A stretch of 28,124 nt of DNA from Bacteroidales bacterium (GCA_004552965.1 SFMU01000044.1:1-28124), one strand, 5' to 3'; counted from the first letter of the stretch, positions 7,618 through 16,470 are shown. Program-made: numbers and translations. The notes: generated by a model not told the origin, from the letters alone.

Positions 7618-7625
7618 CAAAAATA
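7618..7625 (-). promoter_or_regulatory. -7 box for the phosphomutase gene
   Basis: On the minus strand TATTTTTG matches TAnnTTTG. Initiation near 7611 leaves a leader of 7 nt to the ATG at 7604 or 19 nt to the ATG at 7592. Confidence 0.5.
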
Positions 7626-7667
7626 ACAAATTAATGATAATAATCAGTACTTCTTGTCCGGATTTGA

Positions 7668-7675
7668 TATCTTTG
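7668..7675 (+). promoter_or_regulatory. -7 box for the PG_1098-like gene
   Basis: TATCTTTG matches TAnnTTTG. Initiation near 7681 excludes the upstream ATG at 7654 and supports translation from 7696 with a leader of about 15 nt. Confidence 0.6.
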
Positions 7676-7695
7676 CATCAAGGCAGCGAAAAACC

Positions 7696-9009
7696 ATGAG
7701 CAGATTCGAATCATTCGTCAGCGAAAACGCGCAGGCAGACATAAGCAAGTTGATATTATCCACGAAGGAATGGCCTGAACATGAAGACCCCGCCCTCCGT
7801 TGCATAGACGCCAAAGACCTGGCAGTCAACACCATCTATGCCAGGAACAGATTGACAAGGAAAGCCCCGGTCTGGGCTTCGACCCCGGGTCTGGTCTTCC
7901 CGACAAGGCTTTCCGTCGAGCAATGCAGCTCCACCATGGCTGCAGACTACAAAGCCAGGCTGGCGGAAAGGATCCTCGAGGACAAGAAACCGTCGCAGAG
8001 GAGAATCGCCGACCTCACCGGAGGTCTCGGCGTGGACAGCCTCGCCTTCTCAAAGGTTGCAGGGGATGTCCTCTACAATGAGATGGACCAGAGCCTGGCG
8101 GCAGCGGCAAGGCACAATTTCCCAATCCTGAAAGCCAGGAACATCACGATATCATCCATAAAGGCAGGCAAAGGCAGCATCTCCGGAATCATCGGCACCT
8201 TCCGGCCGGATCTCATCTTCATCGACCCGGCCAGACGCGATGCTTCGGGCAACAAGGTCTTCCTCCTGGAGGAGTGCAGCCCGGATGTGCTGACCATCAT
8301 CCCGGAACTGTTCCTCTACTCGAGAAACATCCTGCTGAAGCTTTCACCGATGGCGGACATCCCGATGGTCTGGGAGCGTCTGAACACGGCGGCGCGCGAA
8401 AGCATGCATCCGATCGCAGGCAAGGGCCGCTGCATCAGGGAAATACACGTCACAGCCTACGACGGCGAGTGCAAGGAAGTGCTGATCTGGATGGACAGGG
8501 AATATGAAGGCAGACGGACCACATTCTGCGTCGAAGACGGCAATCCGATGAAATTCTCGCCCGGCAAATCCTGCGAAGAGTTCCGCGGAGTCGATTCGAC
8601 ATATTCGAAACTGCTCTTCGAGCCTGGCAAATCCTTCACCAAGGCCGGAGTCTACAATGAGCTGTGCGAAAGGCTCTCGCTGGCGAAATATGCCCGTTTC
8701 ACCCATCTCTACACCATCCCGGAGGTGACGACGGACGAGGAGATGAAGGCTCATGCCGAAAGGCTGTCGAAATACGGCAAGGTCTATTCGGTCATCGAGA
8801 CAGTGCCGCTGAACAAGGCCTCTCTCAAGAAAATAGGGCAGAAGTACCCGAAGTGCGAGGTGACCGCCAGGAACATCCCGATGACCTCAGACGAGTTGAG
8901 AGCCAGGCTGAAAGTCGGGTCCGGAGATGACATCCACATATTCGGAGTCCGCATCGAACTCCCTTCCGATTCAGGCAACTATCTGGTAGTCTGCACGCCT
9001 TTGAGGTAG
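7696..9009 (+). CDS. PG_1098-like SAM-dependent methyltransferase with THUMP-like C-terminus
   Basis: A predicted class I methyltransferase, probably acting on RNA. After an N-terminal helical domain, the SAM-binding motif IADLTGGLGVDSLAFS lies near residue 105, followed by an acidic ribose-contact region (YNEMDQSLAAAARHN) and FIDPARRD near residue 175 in place of the DPPY motif. The remainder resembles the ferredoxin-like and THUMP-like regions described for Porphyromonas PG_1098 homologues, and ends with the RARLKVGSGDDIHIFG segment. The start at 7696 (MSRFESFVSENA) gives 437 residues and fits the promoter at 7668-7675. The last 31 bases overlap the end of the opposing peptidase gene. The RNA target is unknown. 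Confidence 0.82.
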   Translation: MSRFESFVSENAQADISKLILSTKEWPEHEDPALRCIDAKDLAVNTIYARNRLTRKAPVWASTPGLVFPTRLSVEQCSSTMAADYKARLAERILEDKKPSQRRIADLTGGLGVDSLAFSKVAGDVLYNEMDQSLAAAARHNFPILKARNITISSIKAGKGSISGIIGTFRPDLIFIDPARRDASGNKVFLLEECSPDVLTIIPELFLYSRNILLKLSPMADIPMVWERLNTAARESMHPIAGKGRCIREIHVTAYDGECKEVLIWMDREYEGRRTTFCVEDGNPMKFSPGKSCEEFRGVDSTYSKLLFEPGKSFTKAGVYNELCERLSLAKYARFTHLYTIPEVTTDEEMKAHAERLSKYGKVYSVIETVPLNKASLKKIGQKYPKCEVTARNIPMTSDELRARLKVGSGDDIHIFGVRIELPSDSGNYLVVCTPLR

Positions 9010-11156
9010 TGAAGCCAGAACTCCCGGTTGGCATTCTGGAAATGGTCGCCCTGGTAGCCGCGGTAGCCGTGCATCCCGTCAGGGTAGATCATCAGTTCGA
9101 ACTTTGCGCCGGCCTTCTGCAGGGCATCGGCAAGCATCAGGGTGTTCTGGAAATGGACATTGTCGTCACCGGTGCCGTGAGTCAGCTTCAGCATCACCGA
9201 ACCGTCATCTGAGCCGTATCTGACCGGGTAATTGGCGGCATGGTCAACCGTGCGGGTCCGGGCATAGCCCTCCGGATTGTTGGCAGGAGTGTCCATGAAA
9301 CGCTCGGTGTAATGAGTGTCGTAAAGAGCCCAGTCATAGACACCTCCTCCGGCTATCCCGTAATGGAAGGCTTCGGAATGGTCCATCACCAGAAGGGCCG
9401 TCATCGTCCCGCCGAATGAGAATCCTTCGACCCCGATCTTGTCTCCCTGCACATAAGGCAGGGACTGAAGGTACTCTGCCCACTCCACGAAATCACTGAC
9501 CTCGACCTCGGAAAGACGGCCGTAGATCATGTCCAGACCCTTCCTTCCGTTATGGCCGGAAGCCCTGCAGTCGGCAACGATTTCGATGATTCCGTTGGCC
9601 GCATACCAGTCATAGCGGCGGCTGCCCGCCCAGGAATCACTGACCATCGGGGTGTCAGGACCGCCGTAGATGTCCATGTGCACAGGGTACTTCTTACCCG
9701 GATCGAAAGATTCCGGATAGCAGACAAGGGCAGGGAGGGTGAAACCGTCCCTGGTGGTCATCGTGATGAGTTGCGGAAGGTTCATCGACCCGAGATCCAT
9801 GCCATCTGCCGAATCGGCGACCTTGAAAGAACGGGAAGGTTTTCCGACATCGAATATCCAGAGCTGGTCAGGGACATTGCAGCGGCTGATTGAGGCTGCG
9901 GCATATTTCCGTGACGGAGAAAGCTTGACCCGCGAGACATGATACTGCGGGTGTGAGACTGCCTTGACCTCACCTTTACGGACCGAGTAGAGGGCGGAAC
10001 TGACTCTCGAATCCCGCTCGGCGACAAAGAAGACAGTGGCCCCGGTTCCGTCAGGATTCTTCTTCATCCGGCTTTCGTCCACATCCAGAAGGGACATCCT
10101 CCAGTTCGGGCCGTCGGTCAGCCTTGTGAATATGGCCCCGTCATAGGAGAGGTAATAGATCTGCTGCCAGGAGGTCTCGAAGGATCTGACCATGTAGAGT
10201 CCATCCTTGCCGAAGAGCATCCCGTCGATCCAGTCCAGCCAGGTGTCATATTCCTCATGATAGATGCACTTGCGGCTCCCGTCCTCTGGGCTGACGGCGT
10301 AGAGGTCAAGCCTGTTCTGGGTGCGGGGCTCGCGCTGGACGAAGAAGAACCGGCTGTCGGCGCCCCAGAACGGTGTACCGAAGTACTGGTCCTCGTTCTC
10401 GTCGAAGTCAGCCCAGGTGACGGACGAAGTCTCCACATCGGCGATGCCGATGCGTACCTTCGGGTTGTTGTCGCCGCACTTTGGATAGCGGGTCATCCTG
10501 ACCGAGCCGCCAGTCGGAGAGACTCCCTCGAGAGGAACTGCTGCACCGGCCTTCTGGGTGTAGGACAGCCCCATACCGCTGCGGTCATAGTCTTCCGGGT
10601 ATGACGAATATATCGGGAAAACCGGGACCTCCGCATTGTCGAAACGGTAGAAGCCGATTTTCCTCGAATCCGGAGACCACCAGAATGCGCGGTAGCGGGT
10701 AGGGCGACCTAAAATCTCTTCATAATAGACCCAGGAAGCATAGCCGTTCAGAATCGTGGCCGAGCCGTCGTCGGTCAGCCTGACTTCCTTGCCCGTGGCC
10801 ACCTCGGCGACCCAGAGGTCATTATCCCTGGTGAATGCGATCCGGCTTCCGTCCGGAGAGAGTGTCGGATTGGACGAACCTTCCGGGACGAAGGGAAGCT
10901 GTGTTTCGATCTCGGTGAAGAAGTCGCCTTCAGCAAGGTCTTTCGTCCCGACATTGAGGACTTTGTCCTTTTCTGAACCTTTGCTGGAGATAGCGAGTTC
11001 TTCTTCCCCGACCCATTTCCATGCTTTTGGGAAATCCTGGCCGGTCTGTGCGAAGGCGCAGACTGAGCCCGCGATGCAGAGCGCTGTCATAAGGACCTTG
11101 GTATTCAGTGGCATATTCTTTATCATATTCAGTGACATATTCAGTGGCATATTCAT
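8979..11156 (-). CDS. Secreted dipeptidyl peptidase IV-like serine peptidase (S9)
   Basis: An exported prolyl peptidase cleaving dipeptides from peptide N-termini. A signal peptide (TKVLMTALCIAGSVCAFAQ, about residues 19-37) is followed by a beta-propeller with PDGSRIAF and SPDSRKIGF blades. SWVYYEEILG (141-150) holds the double-Glu N-terminus sensor typical of DPP-IV. The catalytic triad is Ser580 in GFSFGG (usually GWSYGG), Asp664 in HGTGDDNVHFQ and His696 in PDGMHGYRG. Length of 725 residues is normal. The N-terminus is odd: residues 2-18 are a 4-residue repeat (NMPL, NMSL, NMIK, NMPL) encoded by a 12-bp tandem repeat with several in-frame ATGs, so the true start could be 11156, 11150, 11138 or 11126. 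The 3' end overlaps the opposing methyltransferase gene by 31 bases. Confidence 0.9.
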   Translation of the reverse strand: MNMPLNMSLNMIKNMPLNTKVLMTALCIAGSVCAFAQTGQDFPKAWKWVGEEELAISSKGSEKDKVLNVGTKDLAEGDFFTEIETQLPFVPEGSSNPTLSPDGSRIAFTRDNDLWVAEVATGKEVRLTDDGSATILNGYASWVYYEEILGRPTRYRAFWWSPDSRKIGFYRFDNAEVPVFPIYSSYPEDYDRSGMGLSYTQKAGAAVPLEGVSPTGGSVRMTRYPKCGDNNPKVRIGIADVETSSVTWADFDENEDQYFGTPFWGADSRFFFVQREPRTQNRLDLYAVSPEDGSRKCIYHEEYDTWLDWIDGMLFGKDGLYMVRSFETSWQQIYYLSYDGAIFTRLTDGPNWRMSLLDVDESRMKKNPDGTGATVFFVAERDSRVSSALYSVRKGEVKAVSHPQYHVSRVKLSPSRKYAAASISRCNVPDQLWIFDVGKPSRSFKVADSADGMDLGSMNLPQLITMTTRDGFTLPALVCYPESFDPGKKYPVHMDIYGGPDTPMVSDSWAGSRRYDWYAANGIIEIVADCRASGHNGRKGLDMIYGRLSEVEVSDFVEWAEYLQSLPYVQGDKIGVEGFSFGGTMTALLVMDHSEAFHYGIAGGGVYDWALYDTHYTERFMDTPANNPEGYARTRTVDHAANYPVRYGSDDGSVMLKLTHGTGDDNVHFQNTLMLADALQKAGAKFELMIYPDGMHGYRGYQGDHFQNANREFWLHYLKGVQTTR

Positions 11157-11162
11157 TTACAT
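11103..11162 (-). repeat. Five 12-bp tandem repeats at the peptidase start
   Basis: Five consecutive 12-bp units, plus-strand consensus ATTCAGTGRCAT, occupy 11103-11114, 11115-11126, 11127-11138, 11139-11150 and 11151-11162, with a partial sixth. Three units are nearly identical; those at 11115 and 11151 are diverged. Each junction makes GAATATG on the minus strand, so the array places an ATG every 12 bases. The outermost ATG (11160-11162) is followed at once by TAA. Confidence 0.9.
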
Positions 11163-11205
11163 ATTCAATCGGAGTTCACTTTCATGGCCTTTTGGCGGGA
11201 TTGCA

Positions 11206-12649
11206 TCAGTCATCGAAACACTCGTCCCTGAAGTTGACCAGCCAGAGTCTGTCCACGGCGCGGGTGACTGCCGTGTAGAGCCATTTGAGGTCGTCCACCG
11301 TCAGCTCATCCTGCCAGGCTCTTGTGACAGGTGATCGCATTGGCATATTTCAGCTGCAGGGCATTGTAGAACGGATCCTCACGCACTGCTTCATAACGTT
11401 TCTTCTTGGATCTGATGTCCGAATAGTCCGCGTCGACCCCCTGATAGAGATTGTTCTGCTGCTCGTAGGTCAGGGATGCGGCCTCGGAGTCCAAGGTGTC
11501 GAGACAGACTTTCGCCACGAATTCCGCATCGTCATAATCCGGGAAAGAGAGACGGGCGTCGGCGAAATTCAGGCCGTAGCGCTCCTCGTAGTTGCGGATC
11601 GAGACAAGCTTTGCCATGTCTCCGTTGGCGATGTAGTCCATCCCCGGGACATCCTTGACGAACTGGTAGCAATTCTTCACTATCATCAGTTTCTCGCCTT
11701 TCACCAGCCTGTCCTCGTCAAAGAAGACCTGGTTGCGGATGCCTGCATTGTAGCGGTTGGCCCTTTTGTTGGAGCGGCAGAGGACTATCGTATCATCCTT
11801 CGAATAGTCGGTGTAGTAGGACTGGTTCAGGGAATCGATCAGCTCTCCCCCGCCGATCCGGACGACATCGCCGAAGCCTTCCGTACGGAGCCCGAGCATG
11901 TCGGGTGTGAAAAGTTCCTGGCCATAAGGGTCCGAAGAGATGAGTTCCCTCAGACGGGTTGCATTGTAGAGGATTCCCGATTCCTGCTGCTGGCGGACCA
12001 CTTCCGAGAGCGTGCACCAGACCACTCCCCCGAATGAGTCCATATACTCGCTATTCAGGGCAGGCGAAACATCCATCCCGACTGGAGGCAGCTGGGCTGA
12101 ATCGCCTATCAGGATGAGCCGGCAGTCATTGCCGTTCCTCACGAAGGTGACCAGGTCGCGGAGAAGGTCTCCTGTACCGAAACTCGCAGAGCCCTGACCC
12201 CTTGTGTCATCGATGCCGATGAGCGAAGCCTCATCCACAATGAAAAGCTTGTGACTCATCTTGTTGGGAATCATGCTGAACTGGCCGAAACCGTCATCTC
12301 CCACCGATTTCTGGCGATAGATGCTCTTGTGGATGGTTCTGGCAGGTTTTCCCGAATATGATGAAAGAACCTTGGCAGCCCTGCCCGTCGGGGCCATCAG
12401 GAAACAGATTTCTTCCCTCTCCTCGGGCTTCCGCGGATCGGGAACGGGACGCAGCACGTCCAGGGCGGCGATCACTGCCGAGATTGCGGAAGTCTTTCCC
12501 GTTCCGGCATAACCGTTGACAACGAGGATGTCCGCATCGTCCCCGGTGATGAAACCGGCCAGGACACGGAAGAGTTCATCCTGGTCGGAAGTCGGCACAT
12601 AAGGGAAATGTTCCCGGAAAAGATTATGGAAATATGCAGCCCTTTCCAT
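11206..12649 (-). pseudogene. RecD-like superfamily 1 DNA helicase, interrupted near its C-terminus
   Basis: An ATP-dependent DNA helicase of the RecD/exonuclease V alpha-like type. Walker A is GYAGTGKTS (residues 46-54) and Walker B is LFIVDEASLIG (135-145). The frame runs normally to KYANAITCHK, the start of helicase motif V, then reads SLAG and stops at 11306. The expected end continues in another frame: DELTVDDLKWLYTAVTRAVD, then RLWLVNF, stopping at 11206-11208, and includes motif VI. The usual QGGQW segment between motifs V and VI is missing. This is best explained by a deletion of about 40-50 bases not divisible by three, either a real mutation or an assembly error. The start ATG at 12649 overlaps the stop of trkH by one base (TGATG), so the two are translationally linked. 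Confidence 0.8.
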
Positions 12650-14112
12650 CAGCGATTCCGGTTGAGTCTTCGCCCGGTGACCATCATCAGGACGGCAAGG
12701 ACAGGATAGATTTCTACACGGCCGAGGAACATGTTGATGGTATAGAGAATCTTCGCAGCGGCCGGCTCCGAAGCATAGTTGCTGAACGTTCCCAGGTCAT
12801 ACAGGGAGGCTCCGATGTTGGAAATCGAGGACAAGGTGCCGTAGAGGGCATGTATGCCGTTGCCGTTCACCATCATTCCGGCTGCGACCGAGAAGAGCAT
12901 GGCAAAGATGTACATCGAGATGTACATGATGTGCGGCGAGAGGTCTTGCTCCCTGATGATACGGCCATTGACCCTTACCTCGTTCACGGAAGTGGGATGG
13001 AGGACATTCTTCATGTGGTTGACAATCGACTTCACAAGAAGCACGAAACGGTCGATCTTGATACCTCCGCAGGTCGACCCGGCCATACCGCAGATCAGTC
13101 CCACGAACATCAGCATCGCAGATGGAAGCATCGGCCAGACACTGTTGTCGGAGATAGCAAATCCGGTGGTCGTGACGAAACTGACCACATGGAAGGACGC
13201 CGACAGAAGACTCCGTCCCCAGGTCTGCTCCACTCCATTCACCTTGAGGGAGACGGTCACGATCAGGCTTGCAATGGCAATCATGATCATGAAGCATCTG
13301 AATATCTCGTTCTTCAGCGGGCGGACAGAGCGCATGACAAAGCACATGAACAGAATTCCGAAATGCACCGAACTGCAGATCATGAAGAACATCGTGATCA
13401 AGTCCACAGCCACCGAATCGAAGGCTCCGATGGAAAGGTTCCTGGTGCTGAAGCCTCCGGTGGAGACGACGCTCATCGCATGGCAGATGGCATCGAAAGG
13501 CCCCATTCCGGCAAGCAGATAGCACAGGAAGGCGGCAGCAGTGATTCCGAAATACACCCAGGCGAAGATGTTCACGGTCTTGTTTGTCCTCGACCGGTAC
13601 TCGTACTTCGACAGGGACGAGAGCTCCATGTTGGTCAGACGGAGTTTCATCTGGGTGGAACCGGGGATGACCAGAAGGAGGAAGACAACTACTCCCAGAC
13701 CTCCGATGAAATGGGTCGAGGCCCTCCAGAAAAGAAGGCTGTCCGGAAGGGATTCCACGTCTTCCAGAATCGTCGATCCGGTGGTCGTGTAGCCGGAAAC
13801 ACTTTCAAACCAAGCGTTTACGATTGTGAAAGGGCCTCCCCACAGAGCATAGGGAAGCATTCCGAAGAGGAAGGACAGCAACCAGGACAGGACAATGATC
13901 ATATATCCCTCCTGCGTCGAGATGGCAGAGTGTTTCCTCACGAATATGAAAGGGAACACACCGACCACAAAGGTGATGATGAAACTGATTGTCAGAGCCG
14001 CAAGGGCACTGTCATTGCCCCTCGAGACAGAGACCAGAATGGACAGGAACATGAACAGCGCACTGACGAGCAATGCGTAGCCGACATTCCTGGATATCAC
14101 CTGAATCTTCAT
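12649..14112 (-). CDS. trkH: TrkH-family potassium uptake channel
   Basis: An inner-membrane K+ translocating subunit made of four pore repeats. The filter-like segments are visible in order: SVSGYTTTGST (about residue 107), SVVSTGGFSTRN, FVTTTGFAISD and GMAGSTCGGIKIDRF. Strongly hydrophobic helices fill the rest. The 487-residue length is normal. The first residues, MKIQVISRNVGYALLVSALFMF, form the first helix, and the start codon sits in GAATATG. The protein usually works with a cytoplasmic TrkA gating ring; no trkA lies in this window. Upstream, two bases away, is a HAMP-like membrane protein gene; downstream the helicase overlaps its stop. Confidence 0.93.
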   Translation of the reverse strand: MKIQVISRNVGYALLVSALFMFLSILVSVSRGNDSALAALTISFIITFVVGVFPFIFVRKHSAISTQEGYMIIVLSWLLSFLFGMLPYALWGGPFTIVNAWFESVSGYTTTGSTILEDVESLPDSLLFWRASTHFIGGLGVVVFLLLVIPGSTQMKLRLTNMELSSLSKYEYRSRTNKTVNIFAWVYFGITAAAFLCYLLAGMGPFDAICHAMSVVSTGGFSTRNLSIGAFDSVAVDLITMFFMICSSVHFGILFMCFVMRSVRPLKNEIFRCFMIMIAIASLIVTVSLKVNGVEQTWGRSLLSASFHVVSFVTTTGFAISDNSVWPMLPSAMLMFVGLICGMAGSTCGGIKIDRFVLLVKSIVNHMKNVLHPTSVNEVRVNGRIIREQDLSPHIMYISMYIFAMLFSVAAGMMVNGNGIHALYGTLSSISNIGASLYDLGTFSNYASEPAAAKILYTINMFLGRVEIYPVLAVLMMVTGRRLNRNR

Positions 14113-14114
14113 AT

Positions 14115-14966
14115 TCAGTTCCCCTTATCGTTTTCTACCGCCTTCAGCTTTGCCTTGAGGTCTGCGACTCTCTTGCGGAGCTGCTTGTTCTCCACTGCCA
14201 GCTGAAGGATGCCCTCGTTGAGCTCGGCCAGTTCGTCGTCCCCTTCGAAGGTATAGTTGTACTTGCGGTCGTAAGCCCTGTAGTCATTGAGTCCCTCGAG
14301 CATCCTGTAGATCGGGTTGACGTAGTAGGCAAGGATGAAGAAAAGCAGCATCAGGACCAGCAGGAGACCCACTCCGACTGCAACGGCTCCCGGGATGATG
14401 CTCCTGTAGAATCCCCTCTCGAAAGTTGCCGAGTTCTTCCTGAGGTCATCGTAGACAGCGGCTGTCAGCACGTCGATGTAGGAATTCAGCCTCCTGAACT
14501 GGGGCTGCAGCCTCTCGAAATACCAGGAACGGGTGTCGATGAAATCGGAACTGAGCACATCCTTCAGCTCGAGCGAGGTGAGCATGAAGGCCGAATAGGC
14601 GTACACCACGGAGTCGGTCAGGGGCTGCATCTTGACATCGATGAGAGACTGCTTCAGGGAATCGCACTGGCTCATGAATTCTTCCTGACGGAAGTCCGGA
14701 AGAGTGCCGCTGATGTCATCCCCGATCACAGCCAGAAGATCGTGATTGTACTGGGCGCTCAATTCGGAGAGTTTCTGGGCGGAGTTTATGCTTCGGACAT
14801 TGTCGGCGATAAGGTCGGACACATAGCTGCTCATCCTGCTGTACTCCATGATGGAGATGAAGCTGGACACTAGCAGGGTGATGGCTATCGCCGAGAGGCT
14901 CAGAGTCAGTTTGGCCTTCATCGACAGCTTCCTTTCCCTTATCATTTCCTTTAGTTTCCTGGTCAT
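14115..14966 (-). CDS. Membrane protein with four-helix-bundle-like sensor and HAMP-like segment, no output domain
   Basis: A 283-residue protein from the ATG at 14966 (MTRKLKEMIRERKLSMKAKL). It has a first membrane helix (about 17-38) and an extracytoplasmic helical region of about 170 residues resembling the four-helix-bundle ligand-binding domain of chemoreceptors. A second helix (VGVGLLLVLMLLFFILAYYV, about 214-233) leads into a HAMP-like stretch NPIYRMLEGLNDYR with GDDELAELNEGI. It ends in a coiled coil (ENKQLRKRVADLKAKLKAVE). No kinase, cyclase or methyl-accepting domain follows. The longer frame to 15062 is rejected because the promoter at 15007-15014 lies inside it. It is first in an operon with trkH (two-base gap), which suggests a role linked to K+ uptake; this is inference. 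Confidence 0.78.
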   Translation of the reverse strand: MTRKLKEMIRERKLSMKAKLTLSLSAIAITLLVSSFISIMEYSRMSSYVSDLIADNVRSINSAQKLSELSAQYNHDLLAVIGDDISGTLPDFRQEEFMSQCDSLKQSLIDVKMQPLTDSVVYAYSAFMLTSLELKDVLSSDFIDTRSWYFERLQPQFRRLNSYIDVLTAAVYDDLRKNSATFERGFYRSIIPGAVAVGVGLLLVLMLLFFILAYYVNPIYRMLEGLNDYRAYDRKYNYTFEGDDELAELNEGILQLAVENKQLRKRVADLKAKLKAVENDKGN

Positions 14967-15006
14967 TTGCGGACTTTTGAATGGACAACGATTTGTATCA
15001 AAGAAA

Positions 15007-15014
15007 CAAATATA
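15007..15014 (-). promoter_or_regulatory. -7 box for the HAMP-like protein/trkH operon
   Basis: On the minus strand TATATTTG matches TAnnTTTG; initiation near 15000 gives a leader of about 35 nt to the ATG at 14966. A TTTG on the same strand lies about 22 bases upstream as a possible -33 element. It is divergent from the rmuC box at 15027-15034, only 12 bases away. Confidence 0.65.
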
Positions 15015-15026
15015 AGGAAAAAATGG

Positions 15027-15034
15027 TATCTTTG
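15027..15034 (+). promoter_or_regulatory. -7 box for rmuC
   Basis: TATCTTTG matches TAnnTTTG. Initiation near 15040 gives a leader of about 27 nt to the rmuC ATG at 15067. Confidence 0.6.
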
Positions 15035-15066
15035 ACCAAAACGAGCCACTCCACAATCCCACAAAG

Positions 15067-16470
15067 ATGAATTATCCTGTCATAACCGCTGTTCTGCTGA
15101 CTGTCTCCATCGCAGCCCTTGCCGCTCTGGCCATCAACATATTCAGATCAGCCTCCCGCATCAGGAGGCAGGAAGAAAGTTTCTCCGATGAGAAAGGACG
15201 TCTCGCCGGCGAGGCGGACGCGCTGAGGCAGGAAGTGATGAGACTCAGCAACGAGAAGACTGCCCTTGAAAGCACCCTGAAGGCAAGGAATGAATATGAA
15301 GAATTACGCCTGGCCGAGAAGGAAGCCGCCCTCCAGGCGCAGAAGGAGCAGCACGAGAAGGACCTTGAGAACATGAAGGATGCCTTCAAGGCACTTTCCG
15401 CCGAGAACAGCAGCGCTTTCCGCAAGCAGAGCGCGGAATCCATCTCGGAACTTCTGAAGCCGATCCAGGAGAAGTTCTCCGAGTTCGACAGGTCGGTCAG
15501 GGAATCCCAGAAGGAAAATGCAGTCAGGAATGAAGCCCTCAGGGTGAGCATCGAAGACGTGATGAAACAGTCTCAGACAATCGGGAATGAGGCGAAGAAC
15601 CTGGCCAATGCCCTGACCGGCTACTCCAAGGTCCAGGGAGACTTCGGAGAGATGCTGCTGACTGATGTGCTGAAGAATGCCGGGCTGACCGAAGGAATCC
15701 ATTTCTTCACCCAGAGCGTGATGACGGACAGGGACGGTCACGAAATCAAAAGCGAAGACGGCAGGACGATGATTCCCGACGTGATGGTCTGCTATCCTGA
15801 CGACACGATCGTGATCATCGACTCGAAGGTGAGCCTGAAGGCCTACCAGAATTATTTCAATTCCGAGTCGGCAGAAGATCGCATCCGCTTTGCCAAGGAG
15901 CATGCCGAAAGCGTAAGGAACCATGTCAACGAACTGAAAGCCAAGGACTACGCCTCCTATCTCCCGGAAGGCAAACGGAAGGTTGCCTACAACATCATGT
16001 TCATTCCGATAGAAGGCGCATTCAGACTGATGCTGGAGGTGGAGCCGACGCTCTGGCAGGCCGCCAAGGACAACAATGTCCTGATCGTCAGCCAGATGAC
16101 GCTCATTATCGTGCTCAACATGATCCAGATGGCATGGAAGCAGGCCGACCAGGAAAAGAACATCGCCAATGTCTACAGGACCGCGGAGGAACTGATGGGC
16201 CAGCTGAACGGATGGATGAGCAGTTTCGAGACCGTGGGAATCTGTCTCGAAAAGGCCACGGAAGCCTTCGGCAACAGCAGGAAGAAGCTTTGCGATTCCA
16301 ATCAGAGCGTCATCAGGAAGATCCAGAAACTGGAGAACCTGAAACTCGCACCGAAACGGTCCAGGGCGAAAGTTCGCGCCGGGGCCAGGAAGACCGGTCC
16401 GGAATCGATAATCCCCCAGTCATTCCTGACCGGGGGACATGAAGATCCTGCAACGGAAGAAGAGGATTAA
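15067..16470 (+). CDS. rmuC: DNA recombination protein RmuC
   Basis: A membrane-anchored protein with a nuclease-like fold, linked in E. coli to limiting rearrangements at inverted repeats. The N-terminus has one membrane helix (VITAVLLTVSIAALAALAI, about residues 5-23), then a long coiled coil rich in Glu, Lys and Ala (about 30-150). The RmuC domain follows with VQGDFGEMLLTDVLKNAGL, GRTMIPDVMVCYPDD and TIVIIDSKVSLKAYQNYF, which carry the Asp and Lys positions of the PD-(D/E)xK-like core. The C-terminal tail is basic then acidic. Length of 467 is normal. It converges with the DUF1080 gene, and the two stop codons share bases (TTAA at 16467-16470). Confidence 0.92.
   Translation: MNYPVITAVLLTVSIAALAALAINIFRSASRIRRQEESFSDEKGRLAGEADALRQEVMRLSNEKTALESTLKARNEYEELRLAEKEAALQAQKEQHEKDLENMKDAFKALSAENSSAFRKQSAESISELLKPIQEKFSEFDRSVRESQKENAVRNEALRVSIEDVMKQSQTIGNEAKNLANALTGYSKVQGDFGEMLLTDVLKNAGLTEGIHFFTQSVMTDRDGHEIKSEDGRTMIPDVMVCYPDDTIVIIDSKVSLKAYQNYFNSESAEDRIRFAKEHAESVRNHVNELKAKDYASYLPEGKRKVAYNIMFIPIEGAFRLMLEVEPTLWQAAKDNNVLIVSQMTLIIVLNMIQMAWKQADQEKNIANVYRTAEELMGQLNGWMSSFETVGICLEKATEAFGNSRKKLCDSNQSVIRKIQKLENLKLAPKRSRAKVRAGARKTGPESIIPQSFLTGGHEDPATEEED

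Noticed and set aside
11103..11162. Possible CRISPR or iteron array
   Set aside because: The 12-bp units are contiguous, have no spacers, lie in the 5' end of a peptidase gene and keep its frame. No cas or replication gene is nearby.
12634..14205. Long plus-strand ORF of 523 residues
   Set aside because: It is exactly antisense to trkH, whose pore motifs and hydrophobic helices are clear. Its own translation is His-, Asp- and Glu-rich with no family likeness, a usual shadow of a membrane protein gene.
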